Positions 37,901 through 49,616 are shown, counted from the first letter of the stretch. The stretch is 64,000 nucleotides of DNA from Lysobacter firmicutimachus (GCF_037027445.1 NZ_JBANDL010000002.1:4154001-4218000); one strand, 5' to 3'. Program-made: numbers and translations. The notes: generated from the letters alone by a model not told the origin.

Positions 37901-38449
37901 TCATTGATCTTCCAGCGCCACGGAGGCCGGTCGTTCCAGCCAGCCGCCTGCGCCATCCGGCACCAGCTCGACCAAGTCGATGCGCTCCTCAGACACGGCG
38001 GTCACACGACCGTCGTTCTGCCCCATGTACGCACCGGGTCGAACACGATAAGTCACTTTGTCGGGCGCCATGACCAGCGCCACCATACCGCCCCCGCGGC
38101 CCAGGGTCCCGACCATGTCGAGACCGTCGAGCGGGAACATCTCCAGCGGCTGCTTGCGCCGCGCCTTGTCCGGACGCAGGCCGGAGCCGGTGTCCTCGTC
38201 GGTAAAGGCGGTGCTGAAGGGATCGCGCATATCCTGCGCGTTGTATTCGAAGGTTTCGAACTGCTGCATGACCGGCAGCGGGTCCAGCGGCGGGGCCGGC
38301 TTGGCCTTGACCTCGGCGACCCACTTTTCCAGGTTCGGCGCGTCGCCCGGGGTGCTGGTGACGCTGCGGAAGCAGCCGGTCGCCAGCAGGGCCAGAGCGA
38401 GCGCGCTCAGGCCGGCGAGGGAAGAACGGCTAACGAAGCGAGCGCGCAT
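37901..38449 (-). CDS. pilP: Type IV pilus inner-membrane lipoprotein
   Basis: 182 residues. Lipobox LLATGC with Cys26. Pro-rich segment (KAKPAPPLDPLP) then the PilP conserved region FETFEYNAQDMRDPFS and the beta-rich homology domain QPLEMFPLDGLDMVGTL...KVTYRVRPGAYMGQNDGRVTAVSEERIDLVELV. It links the PilNO inner-membrane pair to PilQ. It starts one base after the pilO stop. Confidence 0.95.
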   Translation of the reverse strand: MRARFVSRSSLAGLSALALALLATGCFRSVTSTPGDAPNLEKWVAEVKAKPAPPLDPLPVMQQFETFEYNAQDMRDPFSTAFTDEDTGSGLRPDKARRKQPLEMFPLDGLDMVGTLGRGGGMVALVMAPDKVTYRVRPGAYMGQNDGRVTAVSEERIDLVELVPDGAGGWLERPASVALEDQ

Positions 38450-38450
38450 C

Positions 38451-39167
38451 TCAGCTGCCCTCCTTCTTGCTGTCGCCGCCCGCGGCGCCGTCGGCGGCGG
38501 GGGCAGGAGCGGAACCGTCTGCCGGCGGATTCTGCGCGGCCATTTCTTCCTCGTCCAGATAACGATAGGTCTTGACCGTGCCGGCCAGCTCGAGCGGGCT
38601 GTTGGGGGTGATCCCGCCGGCCGCGTCCTTGTTGTTGTTGCCCTTGGGCTTCAGCGAGATGTCGTGCATGGTCATGATGACCACGCGCGGCAGCGAAGCC
38701 ACGCCGCTGACGAAGGCGCCGAACTGGTGGTAGGTACCGACCATGCGCAACGCGATCGGCTTCTCGGCGTAGAACTCCTTCGGCACTTCCGCGCCCGGCT
38801 GGAACAGCTCGTTGGAGATGCCGGTGGCCAGGGCGGTCTGGGAGATGTCGACGATGAGGTCGGGCATCTCGGTCTTGCTCGGCAGCTGGCGCAGCATCTG
38901 CTGCAGCTGCTGCTCCATCTGCGCGAGCTGCTGCTTCAGCGGTTCCAGGTTGGCGGCGCGGCCCTGCTTGGTCTCGAAGGTGGTGCGCAGCTCGGTTTCC
39001 TGGCGCTCCAGGCCCTCGAGCTCTTCGCGCTTCTCGCGCACGAACAGCCACCAGGCCAGACCGACGATCACCAGCCCGACCACGGCGCAGAACACGATCT
39101 GCGCGCGGCGCGGCCAACCGCCGATGTTGTTGAAGTCCAGATTCTTCATAGAAGCCTTCTTGCTCAC
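38451..39167 (-). CDS. pilO: Type IV pilus assembly protein PilO
   Basis: 238 residues from a GTG start at 39167 that overlaps the pilN stop (GTGA). This start is preferred because of coupling and because homologs begin with a similar short basic stretch before the DFNNIGGWP motif. A later ATG at residue 7 is possible. Helix 22-41 (IVFCAVVGLVIVGLAWWLFV), coiled coil 42-100 (EELEGLERQETEL...QLAQMEQQLQQMLRQLP), then the ferredoxin-like domain (TALATGISNELFQP, LRMVGTYHQFGAFVSGVASLPRVVIM). The tail is Ala/Pro-rich. It forms heterodimers with PilN. Confidence 0.95.
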   Translation of the reverse strand: MSKKASMKNLDFNNIGGWPRRAQIVFCAVVGLVIVGLAWWLFVREKREELEGLERQETELRTTFETKQGRAANLEPLKQQLAQMEQQLQQMLRQLPSKTEMPDLIVDISQTALATGISNELFQPGAEVPKEFYAEKPIALRMVGTYHQFGAFVSGVASLPRVVIMTMHDISLKPKGNNNKDAAGGITPNSPLELAGTVKTYRYLDEEEMAAQNPPADGSAPAPAADGAAGGDSKKEGS

Positions 39168-39966
39168 GACGCGGCTCCTGTCTTGGTCGGGGCGGCCGGC
39201 GCGGCGGCAGGCTTGGCGGGGGCGGCGGCGGGCTTGGCGGCCTCGGCCGGCTTGACCGCCGGCGCGGCGGCCGGAGCGGTCGCGGCACCCGGCTGGGCGC
39301 CGGCGGCGGCCGGCTGGCCAGCGGCGGAAGCGGCCGCCGACGCAGCGGCAGCGGCCGCGGCTTCCGGCGCGGCCGGCGGCGCCGGCTCGTCCGGCACGCC
39401 ATCGCCGTCCTCGTCCTTCGGCGCGTTCGGGTTGGCCAGCTTGACCTGCAGCTTGAACTCGTACGGCAGGCCCTTCTCGTTGCCCTTGGCCTCGATGACG
39501 TTCAGGTCGGGCTTGGTCATCCAGCCGGACACTTCGAGGTTGCGCATGTAGGTACTGACGCGGGCGTTGGACTGGGCGCGCCCTTCCAGGGTCAGCGTCT
39601 CGGCGTCCTGCTTGATCGCGGTCAGCACCGCGCCGTCGGGAATGGTGCGCACCAGCGAATCGAACAGGTGCACCATCTGCGAACGGTTGGACTGCAGCTT
39701 CTCGATCACTTCCTTGCGCGCGAGCAGCTTGCTCTTCTTCTTGTCGAGCTCTTCGATCTCGGTGATCTTCTTGTCGACTTCGGCGATCTGCGCGTCGAGG
39801 AAGGCGTTGCGCTTGCGCTGGCCGCTGATTTCGCTGTTGTAGTAGAAGACGATCAGCACCGACAGGGCGACGGCGACCAGGGCCGACAGGCCGAGGATGG
39901 CGCCGAATTCCTTCTGGCGGGCTTTGCGCCGTTCGGCGCGCCACGGGAGCAGGTTGATGCGTGCCA

Positions 39967-39967
<1 letters not shown>
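39164..39967 (-). CDS. pilN: Type IV pilus assembly protein PilN
   Basis: 267 residues. The N-terminus MARINLLPWRAERRK is the INLLPWR motif that docks onto PilM. Helix about 22-41, coiled coil about 42-85 (DAQIAEVDKKITEIEELDKKKSKLLARKEVIEKL), ferredoxin-like domain to about residue 180. An unusually long Ala/Pro-rich tail of about 85 residues follows. The tail contains DEDGDGVPDEP, resembling a calcium-binding DxDxDG loop. The start overlaps the pilM stop by one base. Confidence 0.95.
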
Positions 39968-41426
<1,459 letters not shown>

Positions 41427-43991
41427 ATGTCCCGTATTCGCCGTTGGCTGCGCTGGGCGCTCTACGCGTTCATCGGCGCGGTCCTGCTGGGCGCGATCGC
41501 GCTCGGCGCCCTGTACTACCTGATCGTTCCCAAGCTGCCCGACGTCGAGACCCTGCGCAGCATCGAGCTGCAGGAGCCGATGTACGTCTACGCCCGCGAC
41601 GGCCGCCTGATGGCGATGTTCGGCGAAACCAGGCGCTATCCGGTGGCGATCGAGGACGTGCCCGAGCGGCTGAAGCAGGCCTTCATCGCGATCGAAGACG
41701 CGCGCTTCTATAAGCACCACGGCGTCGACTACAAGGGCGTGGCGCGCGCGGTCTGGCTGCTGGCGACCACCGACGACAAGCGCGTGCCCGGCGGTTCGAC
41801 CATCACCCAGCAGGTCGCGCGCCAGTACTTCCTGAGTTCGGAATACAGCTACAAGCGCAAGCTCGGCGAAATGCTGCTGGCGATGCGCATGGAGCGCGAA
41901 CTCAGCAAGGACGAGATCTTCGAGCTGTATCTCAACAAGAGCTTCTTCGGCAACCGCGCCTACGGCGTCGGCGCCGCGGCCGAGTTCTACTACGGCAAGA
42001 AGATGAGCGAACTGTCGCTCGACGAGATGGCTTCGCTGGCCGGCATCCCGAAGTTCCCGTCCAGCGGCAATCCGCTCAGCAACCCCGAGCGCGCCAAGAT
42101 CCGCCGCGACTACATCCTCGACCGCATGGCCGAGCTGCAGTTCATCAGCGCCGCCGAGGCCGCCCAGGCCAAGACGGTGGCGATGCACGCCAGTCCGCAC
42201 GAGCGCCCGATCGAGGTCTACGCGCCCTACGTCGCCGAGATGGTGCGCCAGGAAATGGTCGCCCGTTACGGCGCCGAAGCGCTGACCAAGGGCTATCACG
42301 TCACCACCACCATCGACCCGACCCTGCAGGCCGCGGCCGACAAGGCGGTGCGCGACGGCCTGTCGGTGTACGACCGCCGCCACGGCTGGCACGGAGTCGA
42401 GCAGCACTTCGATCTCGCCGCCGGCGACGACGCGGCCGCAGCCAAGCTGCGCCTGCGCGGCATCCCAGCCCAGGCCCACCTGCTGCCGGCGGTGGTGCTC
42501 GGCACCCGCGGCGGCCAGGCCCAGGTGGTGCTCGGCGACGGCACCGAGCTGAGCCTCAGCGAGAAGCAGGGCTTCGCCGGACGCAGCCCGGGCAGCCTGC
42601 TCAAGCGCGGCGACATGGTGCGGGTGGCGAAGATCGAAACCCCGGCCGCCACACCGGCCAAGCCGGCCGGCGAAGCGTCCAGCGACGCGCCCGCCGCGCC
42701 GGTCGCGCCGCCGACGATCAGCTACCGTCTCGACCAGCTGCCGCAGGCGCAGGCCGCGCTGGTTTCGCTGGAGCCGGCCAACGGCGCGTTGCGCGCCTTG
42801 TCCGGCGGCTACAGCTTCGCCGGCGCCAAGTTCAATCGCGCCACCCAGGCGCGGCGCCAGCCGGGCTCGAGCTTCAAGCCCTTCGTCTACGCGGCCGCGT
42901 TCGAGCGCGGCTACAACCCGGCTTCGATCGTGCTCGACGCCCCGGTGGTGTTCAAGGACCGCCGCGGCCACCTGTGGCGGCCGCAGAACGACAGCGGCAA
43001 CTTCGCCGGCCCGATGCGCATACGCGAGGCGATGGTGCAGTCGCGCAACCTGGTCTCGGTGCGCCTGCTCGATGCGATGGGCGTGGATTTCGCGCGCAAG
43101 TACATCAGCCACTTCGGCTTCGAGATCGAACAGCTGCCGCCGAATCTGTCGATGTCGCTGGGCACCGCTTCGCTGACCCCGCTGTCGGTGGCGCGCGGCT
43201 ATGCGGTCTTCGCCAACGGCGGTTTCCGCATCACTCCGTGGTTCATCGACGAGGTCAAGGACCGCGCCGGCGCGGTGGTATTCAAGGAGAAGCCGGCGGT
43301 GGCCTGCCCCGAATGCGGCGGCCGCGGCCAGGCGGTGGCGGCGCCGGTCAGTCAGATCGTCGACGGCTTCGACCTGGGCCCCTCGCCGAGCGCGGGCGCG
43401 GACGGCGACGCCAAGACCGCGGCGGCCAAGCCCAAGCAGCCCGAGGCCGCGCCCGCTCCGGCGAAGAAGCCGCCGACCAAGGAAGAGATGGCGGCGATGC
43501 ACATCGCCCCGCGCGCGATCGACGACCGCATCGCCTACCAGATCGTTTCGATGCTGCGCGACGTGGTCAAGCGCGGCACCGGCACCGCGGCCAAGGTGCT
43601 CGGCCGCGAAGACGTCGGCGGCAAGACCGGTTCGACCAACGACCACCGCGACGCTTGGTTCTCCGGTTTCGGCGGCCCCTACGTCACCACCGTCTGGGTC
43701 GGCCGCGACAACTACAAGTCGCTGGGCTATCGCGAGTACGGCGGCAAGGCCGCGTTGCCGATCTGGATCGACTACATGCGCGTCGCGCTCAAGGACCAGC
43801 CGGTGGCGGCCAACGAACCGCCGCAGGGCATGGTCAAGGTGTCGGTGGCCGGCAACGGCGCGCTGATCCCGGACGGCGCCGGCGGCGTGATCGAGTGGGT
43901 CAAGGCCGAAGACCTGGAGCGCATGCAGACCTACACCGACTACGGCCACGAAGACGCCGCGCCGTCGGAGGAGTCCTTCGACATCTTCTGA
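41427..43991 (+). CDS. mrcA: Penicillin-binding protein 1A (bifunctional peptidoglycan glycosyltransferase/transpeptidase)
   Basis: 854 residues, the bifunctional class A PBP. Membrane anchor 11-34. Glycosyltransferase domain: catalytic Glu90 in [47 protein letters not shown]. An OB-type insert (about 320-420) ends in an Ala/Pro-rich strand. Transpeptidase: S481-S-F-K484 (SxxK), SRN (SxN) in [10 protein letters not shown], and K733-T-G. A second low-complexity insert (residues 630-690) before KTG includes CPECGG, a possible metal or disulfide motif. ponA next to pilM is conserved synteny. A strong terminator follows. Confidence 0.97.
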   Translation: MSRIRRWLRWALYAFIGAVLLGAIALGALYYLIVPKLPDVETLRSIELQEPMYVYARDGRLMAMFGETRRYPVAIEDVPERLKQAFIAIEDARFYKHHGVDYKGVARAVWLLATTDDKRVPGGSTITQQVARQYFLSSEYSYKRKLGEMLLAMRMERELSKDEIFELYLNKSFFGNRAYGVGAAAEFYYGKKMSELSLDEMASLAGIPKFPSSGNPLSNPERAKIRRDYILDRMAELQFISAAEAAQAKTVAMHASPHERPIEVYAPYVAEMVRQEMVARYGAEALTKGYHVTTTIDPTLQAAADKAVRDGLSVYDRRHGWHGVEQHFDLAAGDDAAAAKLRLRGIPAQAHLLPAVVLGTRGGQAQVVLGDGTELSLSEKQGFAGRSPGSLLKRGDMVRVAKIETPAATPAKPAGEASSDAPAAPVAPPTISYRLDQLPQAQAALVSLEPANGALRALSGGYSFAGAKFNRATQARRQPGSSFKPFVYAAAFERGYNPASIVLDAPVVFKDRRGHLWRPQNDSGNFAGPMRIREAMVQSRNLVSVRLLDAMGVDFARKYISHFGFEIEQLPPNLSMSLGTASLTPLSVARGYAVFANGGFRITPWFIDEVKDRAGAVVFKEKPAVACPECGGRGQAVAAPVSQIVDGFDLGPSPSAGADGDAKTAAAKPKQPEAAPAPAKKPPTKEEMAAMHIAPRAIDDRIAYQIVSMLRDVVKRGTGTAAKVLGREDVGGKTGSTNDHRDAWFSGFGGPYVTTVWVGRDNYKSLGYREYGGKAALPIWIDYMRVALKDQPVAANEPPQGMVKVSVAGNGALIPDGAGGVIEWVKAEDLERMQTYTDYGHEDAAPSEESFDIF

Positions 43992-44049
43992 TCGCCGCAC
44001 CGCGCCGCGGCGGGCCTGGGTCCGCCGCGGCGCGCGAGCCTACGCAAAG

Positions 44050-44081
44050 GGCCGCACGCCGCGCGTGCGGCCTTCTTTTTT
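44050..44081 (+). terminator. Rho-independent terminator of ponA
   Basis: GGCCGCACGC, loop CGC, GCGTGCGGCC and TTCTTTTTT make a perfect 10-bp stem with a U-run about 60 bases after the ponA stop. Confidence 0.93.
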
Positions 44082-44237
44082 GCCTGCGACGCGGCGTTCT
44101 TGCCCAATCTGGCGCCTCGCCGGCGCCGGTTTCGGTCCGTACATCAACCCGACCGGTGGACGTGCTAGCGTTGGGGCGCCGGCAGGTTCCGGCCGCGGCG
44201 AGCGCCCTCGCCGTGACGTGCCCGCCCGGAGGTCGAG

Positions 44238-44891
44238 ATGCACCAGGCCCGACAGCACGCACACCAGCACGCGCAAACCCGCATCCGCGAGCGCCGTCAC
44301 CGGCTCGCTCACGAAGCGGCCCGTCTGATCGCCGAAAGCGGCATCCGCGACTATCACCAGGCCAAGCTCAAGGCCGCCGAGCGCCTGGGCATCTTCGACG
44401 ACGCCTCGCTGCCGCGTAACCGCGAAATCGAAGACGCGCTGCGCGAGTACCAGCGCCTGTTCCAGCGCGACAACCTCGGCGGCCTGCGCCAACGCCGCGA
44501 GGCCGCGCTGCGCGCGATGGAGTTCTTCGCCGAGTTCGAACCGCGCCTGGTCGGCCCGGTGCTCGACGGCACCGCCGACGCGCGCAGCCCGGTCGCCCTG
44601 CACCTCTACAGCGACGATCCCGATGCGGTGCCGCGCTTTCTCGAACAGCACCGCATTCCGGCCGAAGCGCGCGAGCGCCGCCTGCGCCTGGACCGCGAAC
44701 GCAGCCTGGATGCGCCGGTATGGCTGTTCTCGGCCGAAGAGCTGAGCTTCGACCTCAGCGTGCTGCCGCTGGACGTGCTGCGCCAGGCGCCGCTGTCCAG
44801 CATCGACGAGAAGCCGATGAAGCGCGCCTCGGCGGCGCAGCTGCGCCAGTTGCTGGCCGACGAGGAAATCTCCGAGTTCGAGCGCGGCTGA
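44238..44891 (+). CDS. Conserved hypothetical protein, mostly helical
   Basis: 217 residues from an ATG with a good GGAGG site seven bases upstream. No signal or membrane helix. It begins with a His/Arg-rich helix (HQARQHAHQHAQTRIRERRHR), continues with AARLIAESGIRDYHQAKLKAAERLGI, a charged middle (NREIEDALREYQRLFQRDN) and FFAEFEPRLVGPVLDGTADARSPVALHLYSDDPDAVPRFL. That last segment has a nucleotidyltransferase-like GPVLDGTAD...LHLYSDD pattern (tentative). The C-terminus is acidic and helical (QLRQLLADEEISEF). I do not recognise a characterised family. It is probably monocistronic after the ponA terminator. Confidence 0.8.
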   Translation: MHQARQHAHQHAQTRIRERRHRLAHEAARLIAESGIRDYHQAKLKAAERLGIFDDASLPRNREIEDALREYQRLFQRDNLGGLRQRREAALRAMEFFAEFEPRLVGPVLDGTADARSPVALHLYSDDPDAVPRFLEQHRIPAEARERRLRLDRERSLDAPVWLFSAEELSFDLSVLPLDVLRQAPLSSIDEKPMKRASAAQLRQLLADEEISEFERG

Positions 44892-45039
44892 GTTCGAGCG
44901 CGCTCGCCCCAGGCACCGGCGGCAATAGGCGCGTCACGACACGCCGGGCAAACCGCAGCGGAGCAGATTCGACGCGCGCCCGATGACGCTGGCGCGCACT
45001 GCGGCCACAATCGACCGTTTCCCCGATCAAGGACGTCCG

Positions 45040-45432
45040 ATGCGAATCAAGGAAACCGCCGCGCTGTGCCTGCTGCCCCTCGCCGCCATCGTCGCCGGCA
45101 CCGCCGCCGCCGCGACGCCGATCGCCCTGTCCAAGCTGTACGCGAGCTACGAGAGCGCCGACTACAGCGCCCTGTCGATGCCCGAGTACGACCAGCGGGT
45201 GCGCTTCACGGCGGTGGTGCTGGAACAGAACACCTCGCTGGCCGACACCGCGCTGACTTCGGCGACCGACGCCGGCAGCGAGGCCGAATACGCGCGCCTG
45301 AGCAGCGAGGACCCGGGCCAGAGCCGCAAGCTGTCGGCGCTGGAGCCCGGCACGGCGTTCACCGCGACCTGCACGGTCGGCTTCAGCTCCGGCAGCGACT
45401 ACATGACCCTCACCGACTGCACGGTCGAGTAA
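45040..45432 (+). CDS. Small exported protein, possible OB-fold
   Basis: 130 residues from ATG 45040 (AAGGA eight bases upstream). Signal peptide 1-24 (AALCLLPLAAIVAGTAAAA). The mature part, LSKLYASYESADYSALSMPEYDQRVRFTAVVLEQN..., ending ALEPGTAFTATCTVGFSSGSDYMTLTDCTVE, resembles the pattern of exported OB-fold (tRNA_anti-like) proteins: an opening strand pair, a PGTxFTATC turn and a closing L-x-D-C strand. Two Cys (about 111 and 127) could form a disulfide. No function can be given. A terminator shared with gltA follows. Confidence 0.72.
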   Translation: MRIKETAALCLLPLAAIVAGTAAAATPIALSKLYASYESADYSALSMPEYDQRVRFTAVVLEQNTSLADTALTSATDAGSEAEYARLSSEDPGQSRKLSALEPGTAFTATCTVGFSSGSDYMTLTDCTVE

Positions 45433-45468
45433 GCCGCCGCGCGACCCAACGGGTCGCCGCAACGAAAA

Positions 45469-45494
45469 ACGCCCCGCCGAAGCGGGGCGTTTTC
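45469..45494. terminator. Bidirectional terminator between the small exported gene and gltA
   Basis: ACGCCCCGC, loop CGAA, GCGGGGCGT with TTTT on the plus side and AAAAA before the stem (a U-run for the minus strand) can end both convergent transcripts. Confidence 0.92.
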
Positions 45495-45515
45495 GCATCC
45501 GGGAACCGGCGCCGG

Positions 45516-46823
<1,308 letters not shown>

Positions 46824-47208
46824 GAAACACTCCTCGGTCTGCTGCCGCAGGGAGGGCCGCGGCAGGAGGGCAACAGGGGTCACAAACGGATTGCGATACT
46901 GAATTATCGCACAACGATTCCAGAGCCCAAGCTCGGACTTTGGTCGGGACGCCGCCGGCAGCGACACGGTGCGTTGCCGGTGCGGCACGGGAAAGCTCGC
47001 CGGCACAGGGTGGCGGCGGGCGCGACGGAAACCGGCTTGCATGTCCTGGCGGGAGCGCTAGCGGGGATGGGCCGCTGGCGCGGAACGGGACACAGGGGCC
47101 TGGGCCGCGGCTTATGCCGCCCCGGCAGGAAAGCCCGCAACGTGCGCCGACGCGGGGTTGACCGCAGGTGCCGCAACGCTACCGAAAGCAGCGCGATGCG
47201 CAAACGCA
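46824..47208. other. Upstream gap of gltA
   Basis: About 385 bases between gltA and the rpmE2 terminator. An AT-richer segment near 46895-46915 (ATTGCGATACTGAATTATCGC, shown in part) is where the gltA promoter probably lies. The remainder is GC-rich with no gene or repeat that I can support. Confidence 0.4.
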
Positions 47209-47234
47209 AACGGCCGCCCTTGCGGGCAGCCGTT
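47209..47234 (-). terminator. Hairpin terminator of rpmE2
   Basis: AACGGC-C-GCCC, loop TTGC, GGGC-A-GCCGTT form an 11-bp stem with one mismatch. On the minus strand it is followed by TGCGTTTGC, a weak U-rich tail, 25 bases after the gene. Confidence 0.65.
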
Positions 47235-47259
47235 GGGTGTACAGCGATGCGGCGCGGAA

Positions 47260-47502
47260 TTACTTCTGCGCGTAACGCTTGCGGAACTTGTCGACGCGGC
47301 CGCTGGTATCGACGATCTTGTGCTTGCCCGTGTAGAACGGGTGCGAGGCCGACGAGATATCGACCTTGATCAGCGGGTACTCGGCGCCATCGAGCTTGAT
47401 CGTTTCCTTGCTCGACAGGGTCGAACGGGTCAGGATCTGGAAATCGGTGGTGACGTCCTGGAACACGACGTCGCGGTACTCGGGATGGATGCCTGCCTTC
47501 AT
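47260..47502 (-). CDS. rpmE2: 50S ribosomal protein L31, type B (zinc-independent paralog)
   Basis: 80 residues: [27 protein letters not shown]...[28 protein letters not shown]. It has the HPFYTGK signature of L31 but no cysteine at all, so it lacks the zinc ribbon of the C+ form. In other bacteria such C- paralogs replace the zinc form under zinc starvation and are Zur-repressed. I find no clear Zur box in the 90 bases upstream, so control here is open. The ATG at 47502 is fixed by family length. Confidence 0.95.
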   Translation of the reverse strand: MKAGIHPEYRDVVFQDVTTDFQILTRSTLSSKETIKLDGAEYPLIKVDISSASHPFYTGKHKIVDTSGRVDKFRKRYAQK

Positions 47503-47790
47503 GGCACTCAACCTTAAGGTGTGCGGGAAAGTCGCGCAGTATAGCCAGCTCCTGGCAGTGCGCGCAAGCCCGGAGAGCATTGGATTTCATCGCACGGAGC
47601 GGTGAGAGCGATGGAGTCGGACTTCCGGGCCAGACGGCAAAAATCTCCTGACGCCGGCGCCTTTGCCACTCAAAAGCGGCGTTTGGGCGACGCCGGCGGA
47701 GGGCCGCGCGCGGCCGCCCCGGGGCGGCCTTGGGAACGGGCCCCGGTGACCGGCCTTCATAGGCGCCCGCTGTGCGCGGGACCCGCTCCC
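47503..47790. other. Upstream gap of rpmE2
   Basis: No gene seen. It is GC-rich, with GCGCAGTATAGCCAG near 47535 as the only promoter-like patch (minus-strand -10 CTATAC). It runs into the 46-bp tandem repeat. Confidence 0.4.
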
Positions 47791-47915
47791 GGTCGCCGAC
47801 TGCCTACGCGGGGGACGCGCTTCGGACGCTGGCGCCGGTCGCCGGCTGCCTACGCGGGGGACGCGCCTCGGACGCTGGCGCCGGTCGCCGACTGCCTACG
47901 CGGGGGACGCGGATA
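47791..47915. repeat. 46-bp tandem repeat, about 2.7 copies, overlapping the iunH 3' end
   Basis: GGTCGCCG(A/G)CTGCCTACGCG begins at 47791, 47837 and 47883, exactly 46 bases apart. Each copy continues GGGGGACGCG then TTCGGACGCTGGCGCC or a close variant, and the third copy is cut after GACGCG. The third copy holds the iunH stop codon (47896-47898) and its last codons. The other two copies repeat that 3' end downstream of the gene. Confidence 0.92.
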
Positions 47916-48837
47916 GGGCGGCCTGGAGGAGGGATTCGAAGCGCTGTTGATCGTATTTCATCAGAATCGACACCTTGTCCGGCCGCCCTTCCTGGCGCCG
48001 CCAGTCGACGATCGTCGCGCCGCGACTGTGAGTACCGTCCAGCTCGATCGACAGCGGCCGCGCCTGCAGTTCCAGCGCGCCTTCGGGTTCGAGCGCGAAG
48101 GCCATCGCCAGTGCGTCGGCGGCGTGCCAGTGGTCGCCGCGGCGGTCGATCGACCACATCCGGGTCTTCTCGGAAATGCGCTCGTAGAACTTGCCGCGCG
48201 CGGAATCGGTCTTGAACCACTCCAGCACGCGGTCGTGGTGCAGGCCGTGGGCGATCACCGCTTCCCAGTCGGCCAGATCGATGCGCTCGAAGGCTTCGAA
48301 CACGATGTGCGCGGCCTCCGGATCGAAATAGATGTTGAATTCCGCGGCCGGGGTGATGTTGCCCTGGCAGGTCACCGCGCCGCCCATCACCACCAGGCGC
48401 GCGATGCGCTGCGGCAGGGTCGGGTCGAGCTTGAGCGCGAGGGCGACGTTGGTCAGCGGGCCCAGCGCGACCAGCAACAGCTTGCCGGCGTGCTGGTGCG
48501 ACAACCGAATGATCGCCAGCGCCGCGTGCTCGGCCTCGGCCCGGCGCTGCGCGGGCTCGTAGCCGACGTCGCCGAAACCGTCCTGGCCGTGCACGTAGCC
48601 GGCGTCCGGCGAGGGATGCAGCAGCGGCGCGTCGGCGCCGGCGAACACCGGCACGTCGACGCCGGCCACTTCGCACAGCTTCAGCGCATTGGCGACGGTG
48701 TGCTTGAGACCGACGTTGCCGGCGGCGATGGTCAGGCCGACCAGTTGGTGGCGCGGATCGTTGAACGCCATCAACAGCGCCAGCGCGTCGTCCACGCCGG
48801 GGTCGGTATCGATAAGCAGGGGAATGCGATCGGTCAT
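47896..48837 (-). CDS. Inosine/uridine-preferring nucleoside hydrolase
   Basis: 313 residues. The calcium/ribose-binding motif DTDPGVDDALAL is at residues 10-21; VALGPLTNVALAL, MGGAV and NIYFDPEAAHIVF (Asn/Asp ligands) complete the site. The final Asp-type segment HWHAADALAMAFAL contributes the catalytic His/Asp. The enzyme splits ribonucleosides into base and ribose for salvage. Its ATG overlaps the stop of the DUF4166 gene (ATGA), so the two are co-translated. The last residues (SASPA) lie in a tandem-repeat unit. Confidence 0.95.
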   Translation of the reverse strand: MTDRIPLLIDTDPGVDDALALLMAFNDPRHQLVGLTIAAGNVGLKHTVANALKLCEVAGVDVPVFAGADAPLLHPSPDAGYVHGQDGFGDVGYEPAQRRAEAEHAALAIIRLSHQHAGKLLLVALGPLTNVALALKLDPTLPQRIARLVVMGGAVTCQGNITPAAEFNIYFDPEAAHIVFEAFERIDLADWEAVIAHGLHHDRVLEWFKTDSARGKFYERISEKTRMWSIDRRGDHWHAADALAMAFALEPEGALELQARPLSIELDGTHSRGATIVDWRRQEGRPDKVSILMKYDQQRFESLLQAALSASPA

Positions 48838-49439
48838 GTAACCACTCTTTCGACAGGATCGGCCGATTCGGCCGGGACAGCGTGCAGTGCGCCTTCGTAG
48901 CGCAGCAGTTCGCCGAAGGGAAACCAGGAGAACGCGACGGCGAAGCGATAACGCTCGCCGTCGGGATGGGACTCGATGCGCTTGTAGGCATCGGTGCGCG
49001 GAAACAGGAAGCGCGGTGCCGGCAGACCGCCCACGCGCAGGCCGAGCAGTCGCCAACGCCAGCCGCCGCCGTCGAGGTCGACGCCGAGCCGCATCCGGAC
49101 CGGACCGGTGGATTCCAGCCAATGGCCGTGCGGATAAGACCCGACCGGCCGAAACACCGACAGCAGTTCGCTGCCGTCGTCGAAACGGCGGTGCCAGCGC
49201 ATGGCGTCTTGGCTGTGGGAAATGTCGACCCGGAACCCGCGCTGCGCGCGGTCGGTGGGAATGCCCAGGCGCTCGGCGAGGCGGCGACCGAGCAGGCCGG
49301 CCAGACCGCGACCGGTGGAAATCCCGATCTGCCCGTCCAGCGCACCGCCGCTGCGGTGCAAAGCTTGCAGGCGCGGGTGCAGCCGCTCGAAGGCCGGGCC
49401 GAACCAGTGCATCGCCGCGTTGTGAGGGGCTCCCGGCAT
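48834..49439 (-). CDS. DUF4166 domain protein
   Basis: 201 residues from ATG 49439 (an ATG nine codons later is an alternative). No signal peptide. The DUF4166 pattern is visible: FERLHPRLQALHR near the start, GLAGLLGRRLAERLGIP, DGSELLSVFRPVG..HGHWLEST, LGLRVGGLPAPRFLFP and FAVAFSWFPFGELLRYEG. Family function is unknown; members often occur beside saccharopine-dehydrogenase-like or oxidoreductase genes. Here it is instead coupled to a nucleoside hydrolase. Confidence 0.85.
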   Translation of the reverse strand: MPGAPHNAAMHWFGPAFERLHPRLQALHRSGGALDGQIGISTGRGLAGLLGRRLAERLGIPTDRAQRGFRVDISHSQDAMRWHRRFDDGSELLSVFRPVGSYPHGHWLESTGPVRMRLGVDLDGGGWRWRLLGLRVGGLPAPRFLFPRTDAYKRIESHPDGERYRFAVAFSWFPFGELLRYEGALHAVPAESADPVERVVT

Positions 49440-49506
49440 CCGGGTGAGGCGCTCCAGCGGGCGGGACACTATAGCCAAATCCCACCGCCGAAATGCAAGC
49501 CCCTTC

Positions 49507-49567
49507 GGCGCTCTTCGGGAACCCTCGTGCCCGGGCCGGCCGGGCACGAGGGTTTCGGCAAAGCGCC
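49507..49567. terminator. Long inverted repeat between the DUF4166 and RTX genes
   Basis: AACCCTCGTGCCCGG (49520-49534) and CCGGGCACGAGGGTT (49540-49554) are perfect 15-base arms around GCCGG. Flanks GGCGCTCTTCGG / CGGCAAAGCGCC extend the palindrome imperfectly to about 60 bases. It lies upstream of the DUF4166 ATG and downstream of the RTX gene stop (both minus), so it may end the RTX transcript. No U-run. Confidence 0.7.
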
Positions 49568-49616
49568 GGGCTTCCCAACCAAGCGCTTCAAGCGCTCGGG
49601 CACGCCCTCGCCGCGC

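Noticed and set aside
46824..47262. Small genes in the gltA-rpmE2 gap
   Set aside because: Several open frames exist on both strands but none has a ribosome site or recognisable sequence.
47791..47915. 46-bp periodic repeats as a possible CRISPR array
   Set aside because: The units are contiguous copies without unique spacers, fewer than three full units, and no cas genes are near.
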